DNA of 64,000 nt, taken from contig CAWFFB010000024.1 of the NCBI GenBank assembly GCA_963814975.1, positions 1 through 64,000 on the forward strand, given 5' to 3'. The position numbers and the translations under genes are program-made. The stretch comes from CAVUXJ01 sp963814975. Lineage in GTDB: Bacteria > Acidobacteriota > Vicinamibacteria > Vicinamibacterales > CAVVIG01. This document shows, piece after piece, positions 1 through 8,508 of the stretch (its first letter is position 1; every line of letters begins with the position of its first letter). The notes below the pieces were generated by a model. The model saw only the letters and a program-made list of their open reading frames with translations, was not told the DNA's origin and made no database searches.

Positions 1-1525
1 AGGCGGCACACGCTCAAGGCGGGCGGGCAATTCGGTTTCGGGGAACTAGGTGAGGACTGGTACACCACCAACGCCGATCTCAACCAACGCTATCGAAACG
101 GTGTCCCGGACTCGGTGGTCGTCCATAACACGCCGACGTTTAGCAAAAACCGGCTGAATGCCGACCTCGGGTTCTACGTGCAGGACGCGTGGCATGTCAC
201 CGATCGTCTGACGCTCAGCCCGGGTCTGCGGTTCGAGTATCTCAAAGCCCAAACGGTGGCAGTGTCCCTTCCGGCGGGCCGCTTTGTGCCGGCCCGGGAT
301 TTCCCCGCCGTATCCAACCTGCCCAACTGGTTCGATCTGGCGCCGAGATTCGGCGTGGCCTACGACCTGACGGGCGACGCAAAAACCGCGTTGAAAGGCA
401 CCATGAATAAATACAACAGGAGTTACCTGGTGGACCTGGCGGCTCAGTACAATCCGGCTTTCCTGCAGACTGACACCCGCAACTGGCGCGACTGTGATTA
501 CACCCCGGGCACGTCCACCTGCTCGGGCCTGGCGTTGCCGACCAACGGCGACGACATCGCCCAGGACAACGAGATCGGGCCGAGCAACAACAAACTCTTC
601 GGCGCGGCGGCCAACCGGCATTTCGACCCGGACAGCAAGCGACCGTACGACATCGAGTACACCCTCGGCGTCGAGCGCGAGGTGGTGCGTGGCCTGTCGG
701 TAGGCGTCACGTGGATTCGGAAGGACTCGTACAACCTCCAGCAGACGATCAACCGGGCGATCAACGACTCCGACTACACCCCGTTTCAAGTGCCCAATCC
801 GCTGCTGAACGGCGAGATCCTCACCATCTACAACCTCAACCCGAACAAGCAGGGGCAGGTCGATTTACTCGACACCACGGCCGATGGTTCGAAAGCGGGC
901 CTCCACTTCAACGGCTTCGACCTGACCTTCAGCGCACGACTGCCCGGGGGTGGCAATTTGTTCGGAGGGTGGGCCGCCGCGCGATTGGTCCATGTCGCCT
1001 GTCAATACGTGCTTTTTGACGGCATAGCCGACTATTCCCCGCAGCTGGCAATCGCGTCCGATCCGAACGCACAACGTAACTGCGACCAGACTCAGCTCGA
1101 CATTCCCTACCGGCACGGCTTCAAGCTCGCCGGCAACTACCCGCTCCCGCTGGGCCTGATGGTCGGGGTGTCGGCGGTCAGCCTCCCCGGTTCACTGATA
1201 GGCTCCACCGTGGCGGATCAATCGCTGTTTACGAACTGGAACGTTCCGAATAGCCTGTTTCCGGGCGGCCGGACTCAAACGGTCAACCTGCGACTGGACG
1301 AGCCGGGGAGCCAGTGGTTGGAGCGCTGGAATCAGTTGGACCTCAATCTTCGAAGGAGACTTCAGAGTGGGAAGGGTGGGGTTTGAGCCTGGCGTGGACG
1401 TGTACAACGTCTTCAACACCAACCCCGTGCTCACGGAGAATCAGGAATTCGGGTCATCGCTGGGAACGCCCATGAGGATCCTCCAGGGACGTCTGATGCG
1501 GCTCACGACCCAAATCAACTTCTAG
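1..1525 (+). CDS. TonB-dependent receptor, Oar-like (3' part, one frame change)
   Basis: C-terminal barrel part of an outer-membrane TonB-dependent receptor of the Oar/carboxypeptidase-regulated type; the reading frame is open at the window edge. Alternating amphipathic strands are visible (FYVQDAWHVTDRLTLSPGLRFEY, then WFDLAPRFGVAYDLTG). The first frame stops at 1386, but a shift of one base near 1350 restores a typical tail: VGFEPGVDVYNVFNTNPVL, then RILQGRLMRLTTQINF and a stop at 1523-1525, with the terminal Phe expected of an outer-membrane barrel. The substrate cannot be told, since the plug domain is outside the window. The break is either an assembly indel or a young pseudogene. Family call is firm; the frame state is uncertain. 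Confidence 0.85.
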
Positions 1526-1543
1526 AAAGAAACGGGACCGGTG

Positions 1544-2773
1544 TCACGCAGCAGGTCTGACCTCCACGGACAGACCGAGTTCTTCGAGGCGCCGAATGAG
1601 CCGCCGAGTGATCTGGGTTTTGTCGCGCCGTTCGAAGTGGTCGGCGCCGAGTTCTGGTACGTCGTCTCGTCTTTCAGAATGTGGTACGCCGCGGTCAGCA
1701 TTGAGGCCGCGACGGCGAGAATGGCTTTCTTGGGTCCGCGCCGACTCTTGAGGCGGAGGAATTGCGCGCGAAGGTACGTGTTCCGCGTGCGGGCCGCCAC
1801 CCACGCGACCTGGACGAGCGTGGTCTTGAGCCAGGGGTTGCCGGGGCGCGTCCGCGTCGAGAGCCGCTTCCCGGCACTTTCATGCCTGGCGAGGACAGAG
1901 GCCCGCCCACGACACCAGGTGTCCCGCAGTCGGAAACCGGCTCATGTCGACGCCAATTTCGGCGACGATGACGCGCGCGACCGTGCGGCCGACGGCGGGA
2001 ATGGTCATCAGTCGGTCGATGGCCGCCTGAAAGGGCGCGAGGGCGTCGCCCAAGCGCGCCTCCACGTCGCGCACGGCGACCTCGAGCGCGTCGATCTGTG
2101 TCAGATGCAACCGCAGCAGAAATCGGTGATGCGGCGTCACGCGGCCCTTCAACGCGGCGACGACGGCCGGGCGCGACGCTTTCAGTCGACCCTGGCTGAG
2201 ATCGGCGAGGCGTTCGGGGTCCTGCTCACCGTTGATGATCGCCTCGATCATCGCCCGTCCGCTCATGCCCATGACGTCGCTGATGACGCTGGTGAGCTTC
2301 AGGTTGGCGTCCTCGAGGACCTTCTGGATGCGCAACGTGTGCTGGGCGATCTCCCGCACCAATTGCTTGCGCGTGCGGGTCAGATCGCGCAGTTCGTGAA
2401 TGGGCGCGGGCGGCACGAAGCTGCTCCGAATCAATCCATGCGCGAGCAAGTCGGCAATCCACATCGCATCATTCACGTCACTTTTGCGGCCGGGCACGCT
2501 GCGAATCTGGAGGGCGTTGGCGAGAATCAGCGCGAAGTGGCCGTCGAGCACGTGCCAGATCGGCTTCCAGTACACGCCCGTCGATTCCATGGCGACATGG
2601 GTGCAGCCGTGCGCCGTCAGCCAATCGGCGAGCGCCAACAGGTCGCCAGTCGTCGTCCCGAACGTGCGCACCTCCTGCTGCACGGTCGACCCCGACGCCA
2701 CGCGAGCGCAGGCGACGACCGTTTGCTGATGCACGTCGAGGCCGGCACATCGGGGATAGAGGACCTCCATCAT
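1544..2773 (-). CDS. IS110-family transposase (DEDD + serine), two frame changes
   Basis: Recombinase of the IS110 family. The N-terminal RuvC-like DEDD residues are visible: GLDVH, then AMESTGVYW, then KSDVNDAMW. The C-terminal Tnp domain begins around IPAVGRTVARVIVAEIG. The first frame (2773 to 1880) ends after SWAGLCPR; the family's conserved continuation SAGKRLSTRTRPGNPWL, carrying the nucleophile serine, is present in another frame directly after it, and the last 40 residues (FERRDKTQITRRLIRRLEEL) in a third, ending at 1544. All parts are present in order, so the gene may be intact apart from two single-base errors. Start taken at the ATG at 2773 (a second Met follows). Confidence 0.85.
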
Positions 2774-3036
2774 GACCTCCTCATCGTGTCAGCGAGGAGC
2801 CCGCATGATCGAAGTCTAGAAAACGTGCTCTCCGGTCTGCGACCGGTGGCAACAGTCTGGGGTGCTCGCGGGGCTCCGGGTCCGACTGATATACGGGCTC
2901 AAGGCACCATTGATAGACCGACCTCTGGGCTGACACGCAAGGCCTACTCTACGCCCTCCGCGTTTCATGCGCAGCGGGTCCGACCACGGGTGGGCGGCTG
3001 ATATGGAACGAAGGGTGTCAAACCGGTAGTTTCACG
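2774..3036 (-). ncRNA. Candidate bridge-RNA region of the IS110 element
   Basis: Non-coding DNA on the 5' side of the transposase, where IS110-subgroup elements encode the structured bridge RNA that pairs with target and donor. Seen directly: a 5-bp hairpin CCGGT-CTGCG-ACCGG at about 2831-2845, and the word GGGTCCGAC twice, at 2878-2886 and 2976-2984, 98 bases apart. No gene is visible here. That it is a bridge RNA is inferred from family knowledge and position only; I did not derive the guide loops. Confidence 0.3.
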
Positions 3037-3053
3037 CCGTTCCCGGTCTCGAA

Positions 3054-3083
3054 AAGGCCCGCTCTCGGACGAGGGCGGGCCTT
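3054..3083. terminator. Hairpin terminator (bidirectional type)
   Basis: Perfect 9-bp stem AAGGCCCGC / GCGGGCCTT (3054-3062 with 3075-3083), continued inside by CTCG/CGAG, with an A-tract before and T-rich sequence after it. It lies just before the relic receptor tail. Which transcript it ends is unclear. Confidence 0.5.
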
Positions 3084-3092
3084 GATGTTGTT

Positions 3093-3196
3093 GACGCAAT
3101 CATCCTCACCAGAAAATCCCCTTTCGGGTCATCTCTGGGCACGCCGGAGAGGATCCTCCAGGGACGTCTGATGCGGCTGTCGGCCCAAGTCAATTC
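3093..3196 (+). pseudogene. Relic of a second TonB-dependent receptor C-terminus
   Basis: About 33 codons aligning with the tail of the receptor at the window start: here FGSSLGTPERILQGRLMRL followed by SAQVN, there FGSSLGTPMRILQGRLMRL followed by TTQIN. Nucleotide identity is high over the last 70 bases. The stop is lost by one missing T (AATTCTGA instead of AATTTCTGA). No upstream receptor sequence precedes it. It is therefore a fragment, either the tail of a former tandem receptor or a duplicated end associated with the insertion sequence. Confidence 0.7.
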
Positions 3197-3209
3197 TGAG
3201 TGGAAAAGG

Positions 3210-3228
3210 CCGGCGTTCAACACGCCGG
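3210..3228. terminator. Hairpin after the receptor relic
   Basis: Perfect 7-bp stem CCGGCGT-TCAAC-ACGCCGG beginning 14 bases after the relic's stop position. This is the place where the receptor gene's own terminator would lie. No clear T-run. Confidence 0.4.
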
Positions 3229-3684
3229 TTGGTTCAGATCGTTTGGACATCAACAAGTCTCAGGGCTGAAAGCTCAGGCTGCAGCGGCTTTGAGGATGCC
3301 GTAGTACCGTCGTGTTCGGGCTTAAGCCGGACCTGCCGATGGTTCGCGTGGCCAGGTGACGAGAGTTCTGCGATGGTGCACTTTCAGGGGACTCTTGTCG
3401 GCCCCAGGCCATCATCCTGCCGCGATTGCGCAACTGGTTTGGCGTTCAGTTTCTGAGATGGAGTGCCGAGAGGGAGAGTGGCACGGCCACAGTTTTCTAG
3501 TCTGCCCGCGCTTCGCAAGGGCCGCCAGGTAGACTGGGGCGCGGTGTACTTCGGTGTCGCGTCGTTCTCACGGCTCACAGCGCACAGTCGACAGGTCGTT
3601 GACGTCGACGCCTGCGCTCTGTCAACTGTCGACTACACGCAAGTGAAGTTCGGAATCTCCGTCTTCTTCCGAGGCCGTACAGAC
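3229..3684. other. Intergenic stretch without a recognisable gene
   Basis: No conserved protein in any frame. The only structure I see is a 9-bp inverted repeat, AGTCGACAG (3586-3594) and CTGTCGACT (3626-3634), with 31 bases between the arms. It may be debris from the same rearrangement that left the receptor relic. Confidence 0.4.
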
Positions 3685-3715
3685 GCGGGGCCGGCCCCAT
3701 TGGAGCCGGCCCCGC
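3685..3715. terminator. Strong GC hairpin terminator
   Basis: Perfect 11-bp stem GCGGGGCCGGC / GCCGGCCCCGC with a 9-base loop, 48 bases beyond the stop of the minus-strand propeller gene. No U-run follows on either strand, so it would act as a hairpin-only terminator. Confidence 0.5.
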
Positions 3716-3762
3716 ATTCCCACAATCATGATTGGGGGAACCGCCACATCAAATCACGAGCG

Positions 3763-4827
3763 CTAATCCTGCGTTGCCGCCCGGCCGGCCGGGATCACCA
3801 TCGTGTGGTTGCGCTTCGGCACCTGTCCGACCGCGATCTTGGCGACTTCCTTCATCGACGGGATGTCGACCACCAACGTGAGGTTCCCCACCGGGTCGGC
3901 CACGTAGGCCCTCTTGCCGTCAGGCGTGACCGTCACCCAGGCGCAGCCCCTCCCGCTCAGATTGGCTGTCCCAGTCACCTTCAAATCAGGCAGCGAGTAC
4001 GAGTAGAGCGCGTTGTTCAACCGGCTGCAGGCAACCATGGTCTTCTGGTCAGTGGTGACCGCGAGGCCGTGAGCTTCACCGGAACCTGACAGGATGGGCG
4101 ATCTCCCAGCGGCCAACTTGGGGTATTCGATCAGCTCTTGGGATATCTTGCGCGTCTTGAAATCAATGACGCCAATCCCATTCTCGTCACCCCACTGGAC
4201 GTAGATATTACGGGTCGAGCCATCGGGATTCTTATCGGAGGTCATCGGCCGGATACCATCGGGAAATTTAACCGACCACGCAGGCGTGTCAGTCTGAGCA
4301 TCGAGGACGCTCACAAACCCCTTGGTGGGGTCGCCGGCGAACACGAACTTGCCGTCCTGCGTGACATACAGATTGTGGACGGGCCCTTCGGTACGGATGC
4401 TCTTGACCTTGGTGAGAGAGGCGGTATCGATCACATCCGCCACGCCCGGATTGTCCCCGACCGCGTGCCTGATTCCCACGTAGACTTTCTTTCCGTCAGG
4501 AGTAATCGAGATGTTGTTGGGACGGCCCGAGAGCGGGACCTTCTTGATGACCTTCAGCGTCTTGACATCGGCCACGTCCAGCGTGTTGTCAGCTTCATTG
4601 CTGACGTAGATCCGGGTTCCGTCGGGTGACGCCGTGACGCCATGGGCCGATTCGATGCCCGGGATCTCTCCCACGATCTTGTTCGTGACCGGGTCAATGA
4701 GATGAACTCGATCCCCGGCAGCGTTGCTCTGGAGGATCCGAACCTGGCCCTGAGCCGCCAACGGCAGCGTCAGGAGAAGGATCGCCAGAGGCTTCAAGCA
4801 GCAACGAACCACGTGAACGGTACTCAT
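3763..4827 (-). CDS. Exported YVTN-family beta-propeller protein
   Basis: 354 residues. A Sec signal peptide ends near residue 27 (CCLKPLAILLLTLPLAAQG/Q). The rest is a seven-bladed propeller of about 40-residue YVTN repeats, for example IYVSNEADNTLDVADVKTL, then VYVG and AYVADPVGNLTLVVDI, each blade carrying the TPDGK turn. Such proteins are periplasmic or surface-located, and some accompany c-type cytochromes in oxidations. The start at 4827 is supported by GAGGAG six bases upstream. The next gene on the strand, about 140 bases upstream, encodes a CxxCH protein, so a joint redox role is possible. No catalytic residues can be named; the substrate is unknown. Confidence 0.8.
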   Translation of the reverse strand: MSTVHVVRCCLKPLAILLLTLPLAAQGQVRILQSNAAGDRVHLIDPVTNKIVGEIPGIESAHGVTASPDGTRIYVSNEADNTLDVADVKTLKVIKKVPLSGRPNNISITPDGKKVYVGIRHAVGDNPGVADVIDTASLTKVKSIRTEGPVHNLYVTQDGKFVFAGDPTKGFVSVLDAQTDTPAWSVKFPDGIRPMTSDKNPDGSTRNIYVQWGDENGIGVIDFKTRKISQELIEYPKLAAGRSPILSGSGEAHGLAVTTDQKTMVACSRLNNALYSYSLPDLKVTGTANLSGRGCAWVTVTPDGKRAYVADPVGNLTLVVDIPSMKEVAKIAVGQVPKRNHTMVIPAGRAATQD

Positions 4828-4966
4828 CGGCAGCTCCTCGAAAAAACAGGACGTTTACCTTCTCTACCCGCCAGTATCGGCTCGGCTCCCGTGAGCCGCC
4901 ACGCGCAACCTACGACACGTGATGGACCGCGGCGTTCGTGTCGCGATCGTCCACGGTCCAGGAGAA

Positions 4967-5464
4967 TCACTCCCCGCCGCACCCTCCGGTCAACTCGACG
5001 GGCTTCTCGGTCGCTTTCCGCCCACACACCCAATTCGCGAGTACCTGCCACTCCGGATTGAGGAAGGAGTTCCAGTGTTTGCCTCCCGAGTGGTAGAACG
5101 TACCGCCGATCTCGGACGCAAGCGGGTGAATGAGTAGTTTACTCTGACTCAGGCTGTGGGGGATCACCCGCGCTGCGACAACCTGGAAGTTCCGTTTGGA
5201 CTGCTCCTCGGTCCAGGTGGTGGCCCCTTTCGCGAGTTCCTGGAGGCGCATGGGGGTCCCATGCATATGGCAGGAGGCACAGCGGGTGTGCCCTTCGCGC
5301 CTCGCCATGAAAATCGGCTGTACCTTTGTCTTGAAGTACTCGAAATCCAGAGCCGCCATTGCTGCAGAGCCGGGCGGCTGCCCCTGCTGGGCTCGCAGGA
5401 CCGCCGAGGCCGGGTGTTGGATCAGCAGCGCGGCCACGAATACTAGCCAAAAGGCGATGGGCAT
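4967..5464 (-). CDS. Exported protein with a single c-type heme motif
   Basis: 165 residues when started at the ATG at 5464, which has AGGAGG six bases upstream; a TTG five codons earlier overlaps that ribosome site and is unlikely. Signal peptide MPIAFWLVFVAALLI, cleavage near PASA/V. One heme attachment motif, CASCH (Cys62, Cys65, His66), in a context (DFEYFKTKVQPIFMARREGH) resembling the short cytochrome C domains of PSD1/planctomycete-type proteins. The C-terminal part (HPLASEIGGTFYHSGGKHW) is conserved in looks but not assigned. It probably works in the periplasm as an electron carrier or heme-bearing partner of the neighbouring propeller; that pairing is inference. Confidence 0.75.
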   Translation of the reverse strand: MPIAFWLVFVAALLIQHPASAVLRAQQGQPPGSAAMAALDFEYFKTKVQPIFMARREGHTRCASCHMHGTPMRLQELAKGATTWTEEQSKRNFQVVAARVIPHSLSQSKLLIHPLASEIGGTFYHSGGKHWNSFLNPEWQVLANWVCGRKATEKPVELTGGCGGE

Positions 5465-5646
5465 CGCATTCCTCCTCAATTCGAGCTTGGCATCCCTCGC
5501 GTGAATACGAGCAGTTAAGGTGCAGTCGGTCGCAGGTTAAAGGATCCCGGGTCAAGAATCAACCGTTAAGATCGGCGGATTGTCGCGCATTTGAGAGGAA
5601 ATGACGACTGTCCGGAGGGGAAGCGGCCGCCCCGCATGTACTGGCG

Positions 5647-6555
5647 TCATCGGCCAAAAAGGGATCGTAAGGCGTCGTCCAGGTGCTTGAACGTGAACGT
5701 GTAGCCGTGCCGCTCCGCCTTGGCCGGGACGGCCCGCTGGCCCGAGAGCAAGAGGGCTTCCGCCATCTCGCCCAGCAGAATTTTCAAGGCGGATGCCGGC
5801 ACCGGCAGGAATGCCGGGCGTCGCAGCGCGTGTCCAAGCGCGCGCGCGAATTCCGCGTTGGTGACCGGCGCGGGTGCGGTCGCGTTGAGGGGGCCCGTCA
5901 CGGCGGGGTGTCGAATCGCGAACCTCACCAGATCGGTCCAATCCTGTTGATGAATCCAGGGCCAGTATTGCCGGCCCGAGCCTACCGGCCCGCCGGCGCC
6001 GACGTAGAACGGCGGCAGCATTTTCGGCAGGGCCCCGCCATCGCGCGCGAGGACGATGCCCGTGCGGACGCAGACGACGCGCGTGCGTGCCTGAGCGCCC
6101 ATCGCCGCAGCCTCCCAGTCCACCGCGACGCGCGCGAGGAAATCGGTGCCTGGCGGATGCTCCTCCGTCACGATCTGATCGTCGACCGGGCCGTAGTAGC
6201 CGGTCGCCGACCCGCTGATGAACACCGCCGGGGGTGTGGACGCCCGCTCGATCGCGCCGGTGAGGCTGCGCGTGGCGAGCAGACGACTGTCGCGGATCCG
6301 TTGTTTCTGCGCCGTGGTCCAGCGCCTCGCCGCGATCGACTCGCCAGCCAGGTTGATGAGGGCCTCTGCGCCGCTGATGATCGACGCCCACGGGCCGACC
6401 GACCCGTCAGGTGTCCAGGAGACTGCGCGCGAGGGCCGGGGGCCCGGCCCTCGAGGCCGGCGTGTCAGGATGACGACCTCGTGACCGTCCTGCGCCAGGC
6501 CGCGGGCGAGCGCCTGTCCCAGAAAGCCCGAGCCGCCGGCAATGACAATGGGCAT
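5647..6555 (-). CDS. TIGR01777 family epimerase (NAD(P)-binding, DUF1731)
   Basis: 302 residues, intact. Atypical short-chain dehydrogenase of the YfcH/SULA type: N-terminal nucleotide-binding GGSGFLGQALARGL, then INLAGESIAARRWT and FISGSATGYYG, and the C-terminal DUF1731 segment (FLPVPASALKILLGEMAEALL, then TFKHLDDALRSLF). Length and order match the family. The substrate is unknown for the whole family. No ribosome site is evident before the ATG at 6555, and a 7-bp-periodic array starts 20 bases upstream of it. Confidence 0.85.
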   Translation of the reverse strand: MPIVIAGGSGFLGQALARGLAQDGHEVVILTRRPRGPGPRPSRAVSWTPDGSVGPWASIISGAEALINLAGESIAARRWTTAQKQRIRDSRLLATRSLTGAIERASTPPAVFISGSATGYYGPVDDQIVTEEHPPGTDFLARVAVDWEAAAMGAQARTRVVCVRTGIVLARDGGALPKMLPPFYVGAGGPVGSGRQYWPWIHQQDWTDLVRFAIRHPAVTGPLNATAPAPVTNAEFARALGHALRRPAFLPVPASALKILLGEMAEALLLSGQRAVPAKAERHGYTFTFKHLDDALRSLFGR

Positions 6556-6574
6556 AGACCAGCGTGATGCATCC

Positions 6575-6672
6575 GAGTCTGAAGTCTCAAGTCTGAAATC
6601 TCAAGTCTGAAGTCTCAAGTCTGAAGTCTCTCGAAGTCTAGTCAAGTCTCAAGCTCAAGGCTGAAGCCTGAA
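6575..6672. repeat. Heptanucleotide-periodic array (AAGTCTG/AAGTCTC)
   Basis: Eight consecutive 7-mers from 6575 to 6630 alternate AAGTCTG and AAGTCTC, with one G-for-A and one A-for-G change, then decay into related words to about 6672. It lies between the divergent epimerase and tetR genes, right upstream of the epimerase start. Not coding. Confidence 0.85.
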
Positions 6673-6725
6673 CAGATTTGAGGTTTCCGCCCGTGAGGGT
6701 TGAAGGGTGCTCCAGTGCGGGGCGC

Positions 6726-6766
6726 TTGACAGCGGACGCGCCATGTAATTAACTAACCAGTTAGTT
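6726..6766 (+). promoter_or_regulatory. Promoter and palindromic operator of the tetR efflux operon
   Basis: TTGACA at 6726-6731, 17 bases, then TTAACT at 6749-6754 as a likely -10. The near-perfect palindrome AACTAACCAGTTAGTT (6751-6766) overlaps the -10 and ends three bases before the ATG at 6770. Transcription would start near 6761, giving a leader of about nine bases and no Shine-Dalgarno. The layout implies autorepression by the TetR protein. Confidence 0.7.
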
Positions 6767-6769
6767 GAT

Positions 6770-7480
6770 ATGGGTCGCCCCCCGCGCGTCTCGCCCGACC
6801 GCCTCCTCGCCGCCGCCGCCCTGGAGTTCGCCGAACGCGGCTACGCCGGCGCGCGCGTCGATCGCATTGCCCGCCGTGCCCGCGTCAACAAGGCCATGCT
6901 CTACTATCACTTTCACAGCAAGCAGGGCCTCTACCGCGCCCTGCTCCGCCAGATTTTCAGCCGCGCCAGCGAAGCCCTCAGGGCCGTCGCCGCCAGCGAC
7001 CGCCCGCCCGCCGAGAAAATCGACCGCGCGATTGCCGGCATCGCCGCCTTCATCCGCGAGCACGCGTTCTTTCCCGCGATCATGCTCCGCGAGGTCGCCG
7101 AAGGGGGCGCCCATCTGGATCGCGAGACGCTCGCCACGCTGGCCGCCATCCCCCACGCCGTGAGCGCGATCATCGCCGACGGGATCGCCCGCAAGGTCTT
7201 TCGCCCCGTGCACCCGCTCGCGGCGTACTTCACGATGCTCGCCCCCCTTGCCGTGTACCACGCCGGCGCGCCGATTCGCAACGAGCTGGCGAGCGAACAT
7301 CTCGTCGACGGCGGCGCCCTTTCGCCCGACGCGTTCGTCCGGCACGTGCAGGAGACGATGCGAAGGGCGCTCGCGTCCGACCCGCCGGCCCTGCCTCGGC
7401 GTCGCAGGCCACCGCGGTCCGCCGCTGCTCCCTCGTCCCGCAAACGGTCGCGCGCAGACGCCAGTCCGAGGATCCCGTGA
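6770..7480 (+). CDS. TetR/AcrR-family repressor of the efflux operon
   Basis: 236 residues. N-terminal TetR helix-turn-helix: LLAAAALEFAERGYAGARV, then IARRARVNKAMLYYHFHSKQGLY (residues about 10-55). The ligand-binding part is helical, and the C-terminal 30 residues are basic and low in complexity. It is the first gene of a seven-gene operon for a YbhGFSR-like ABC exporter, matching the cecR(ybiH)-ybhGFSR arrangement known in enterobacteria. It probably binds the palindrome overlapping its promoter. Its stop overlaps the GTG start of the adaptor gene by four bases, so translation is coupled. The inducer is unknown. Confidence 0.88.
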   Translation: MGRPPRVSPDRLLAAAALEFAERGYAGARVDRIARRARVNKAMLYYHFHSKQGLYRALLRQIFSRASEALRAVAASDRPPAEKIDRAIAGIAAFIREHAFFPAIMLREVAEGGAHLDRETLATLAAIPHAVSAIIADGIARKVFRPVHPLAAYFTMLAPLAVYHAGAPIRNELASEHLVDGGALSPDAFVRHVQETMRRALASDPPALPRRRRPPRSAAAPSSRKRSRADASPRIP

Positions 7481-8508
7481 TCACACCAAAGTCCCGCGTC
7501 CTGGCCGGATCGCGAGCAGCCGTCCTGGCGCTTGCCACGATCGCGGCTGGCGCGTGCCGGCCGGAGCCGCCGGCCGATCGCATCCGTGTCTCCGGGCAGA
7601 TCGAAGCGACCGAGGTGCAGGTGGCCACGCAGGTTGCGGGACGGATCCTCGGGCTGAAGGTCGCCGAAGGCGATCGGGTCACGGCCGGCGCGGTTGTCGC
7701 CTGGCTGGATACCGCCGACGCGGCGCTCGGCCTCGCGCGTGCGCAGGCGGACCTCGCACAGGCCGACGCGCAGCTGCGGCTGTTGCGCGCCGGCGCGCGG
7801 GCCGAGGACGTGCGCCAGGCGGAGGCGCAGGTGGCCGCCGCGCAAGCCGACGCCGCGGCCTCGGACGCGGAGCTCGCCGCGGCCCAGATCGAGGTGGATC
7901 GCTTCGAACGCCTGCTCGCATCCAACTCGGGCACCCGCAAGCAGCGCGACGACACCGCGGCGCGGAGGGATGTGGCGCGGGAACGCGCGGTGGGCGCCCG
8001 CGATCGCGTCGGTGCCGCCCGCGAAAATGTCGCGCGGCTGCGCGCCGGCGCGCGACCGGAAGAGGTCGACGCCGCCCGCGCCCGCGTCGCCGCCGCAGAC
8101 GCGCAGATCGCCACCTGGCAGAAGGCGATCGCCGACGCCACCGTCGTGGCGCCGATCGCCGGCATCGTGACCCAGAAGCTGGCGGATGCGGGCGAGCTCG
8201 CCCAACCGCGCGCGTCGATCGTCACGATTACCGATCTGGATCATGCGTGGGCGAATGTGTACGTGGACGAGCCGTCCGTGCCGCGCCTCCGCGTGGGCCA
8301 GCCGGCGACCTTGTTCACGGATGCCGGCGGTCAATTGCCGGGCACCATCAGCAACATTTCCACGCGCGCGGAGTTCACACCCAGGAACGTCCAGACCGCC
8401 GAGGACCGCTCGAAGCTGGTGTATCGCGTCAAGGTGTCGGTGGACAACCGGGAGGGCATGCTGAAAGTCGGGATGCCCGTCGAGGCGGAGATCCAGTTTG
8501 TCCAATAG
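7477..8508 (+). CDS. HlyD/YbhG-type periplasmic adaptor, probable lipoprotein
   Basis: 343 residues from a GTG start. A signal segment is followed by a Cys (LATIAAGAC) as in lipoproteins, though the lipobox is weak. Then a biotinyl-lipoyl-like half motif (GQIEATEVQVATQVAGRILGL), a long Ala/Arg-rich coiled-coil hairpin (residues about 85-210), the second half (DATVVAPIAGIVTQKLADAGELA) and a beta-barrel. This is the membrane fusion protein that would join the ABC-2 permeases to the TolC-like channel two genes downstream. It overlaps the upstream tetR by 4 and the downstream ATPase by 11 bases. Confidence 0.88.
   Translation: MITPKSRVLAGSRAAVLALATIAAGACRPEPPADRIRVSGQIEATEVQVATQVAGRILGLKVAEGDRVTAGAVVAWLDTADAALGLARAQADLAQADAQLRLLRAGARAEDVRQAEAQVAAAQADAAASDAELAAAQIEVDRFERLLASNSGTRKQRDDTAARRDVARERAVGARDRVGAARENVARLRAGARPEEVDAARARVAAADAQIATWQKAIADATVVAPIAGIVTQKLADAGELAQPRASIVTITDLDHAWANVYVDEPSVPRLRVGQPATLFTDAGGQLPGTISNISTRAEFTPRNVQTAEDRSKLVYRVKVSVDNREGMLKVGMPVEAEIQFVQ

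Larger units (their letters stand above)
1526..3040 (-). mobile_element. IS110-family insertion sequence (approximate ends)
   Basis: Element defined by the IS110-type transposase on the minus strand, with about 250 bases of non-coding DNA on its 5' side (2774 to about 3030) and at most 18 bases between its stop and the end of the receptor gene. IS110 elements lack terminal inverted repeats and target duplications, so exact ends cannot be set from one copy; these coordinates are the outer limits I consider plausible. Long non-coding sequence upstream of the transposase and little downstream fits the IS110 subgroup rather than IS1111. Confidence 0.6.

Noticed and set aside
1541..3001. Open plus-strand frame of 486 codons over the insertion sequence
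   Set aside because: The minus strand encodes the IS110 transposase with its catalytic motifs; the plus-strand translation is Arg-rich with no family features.
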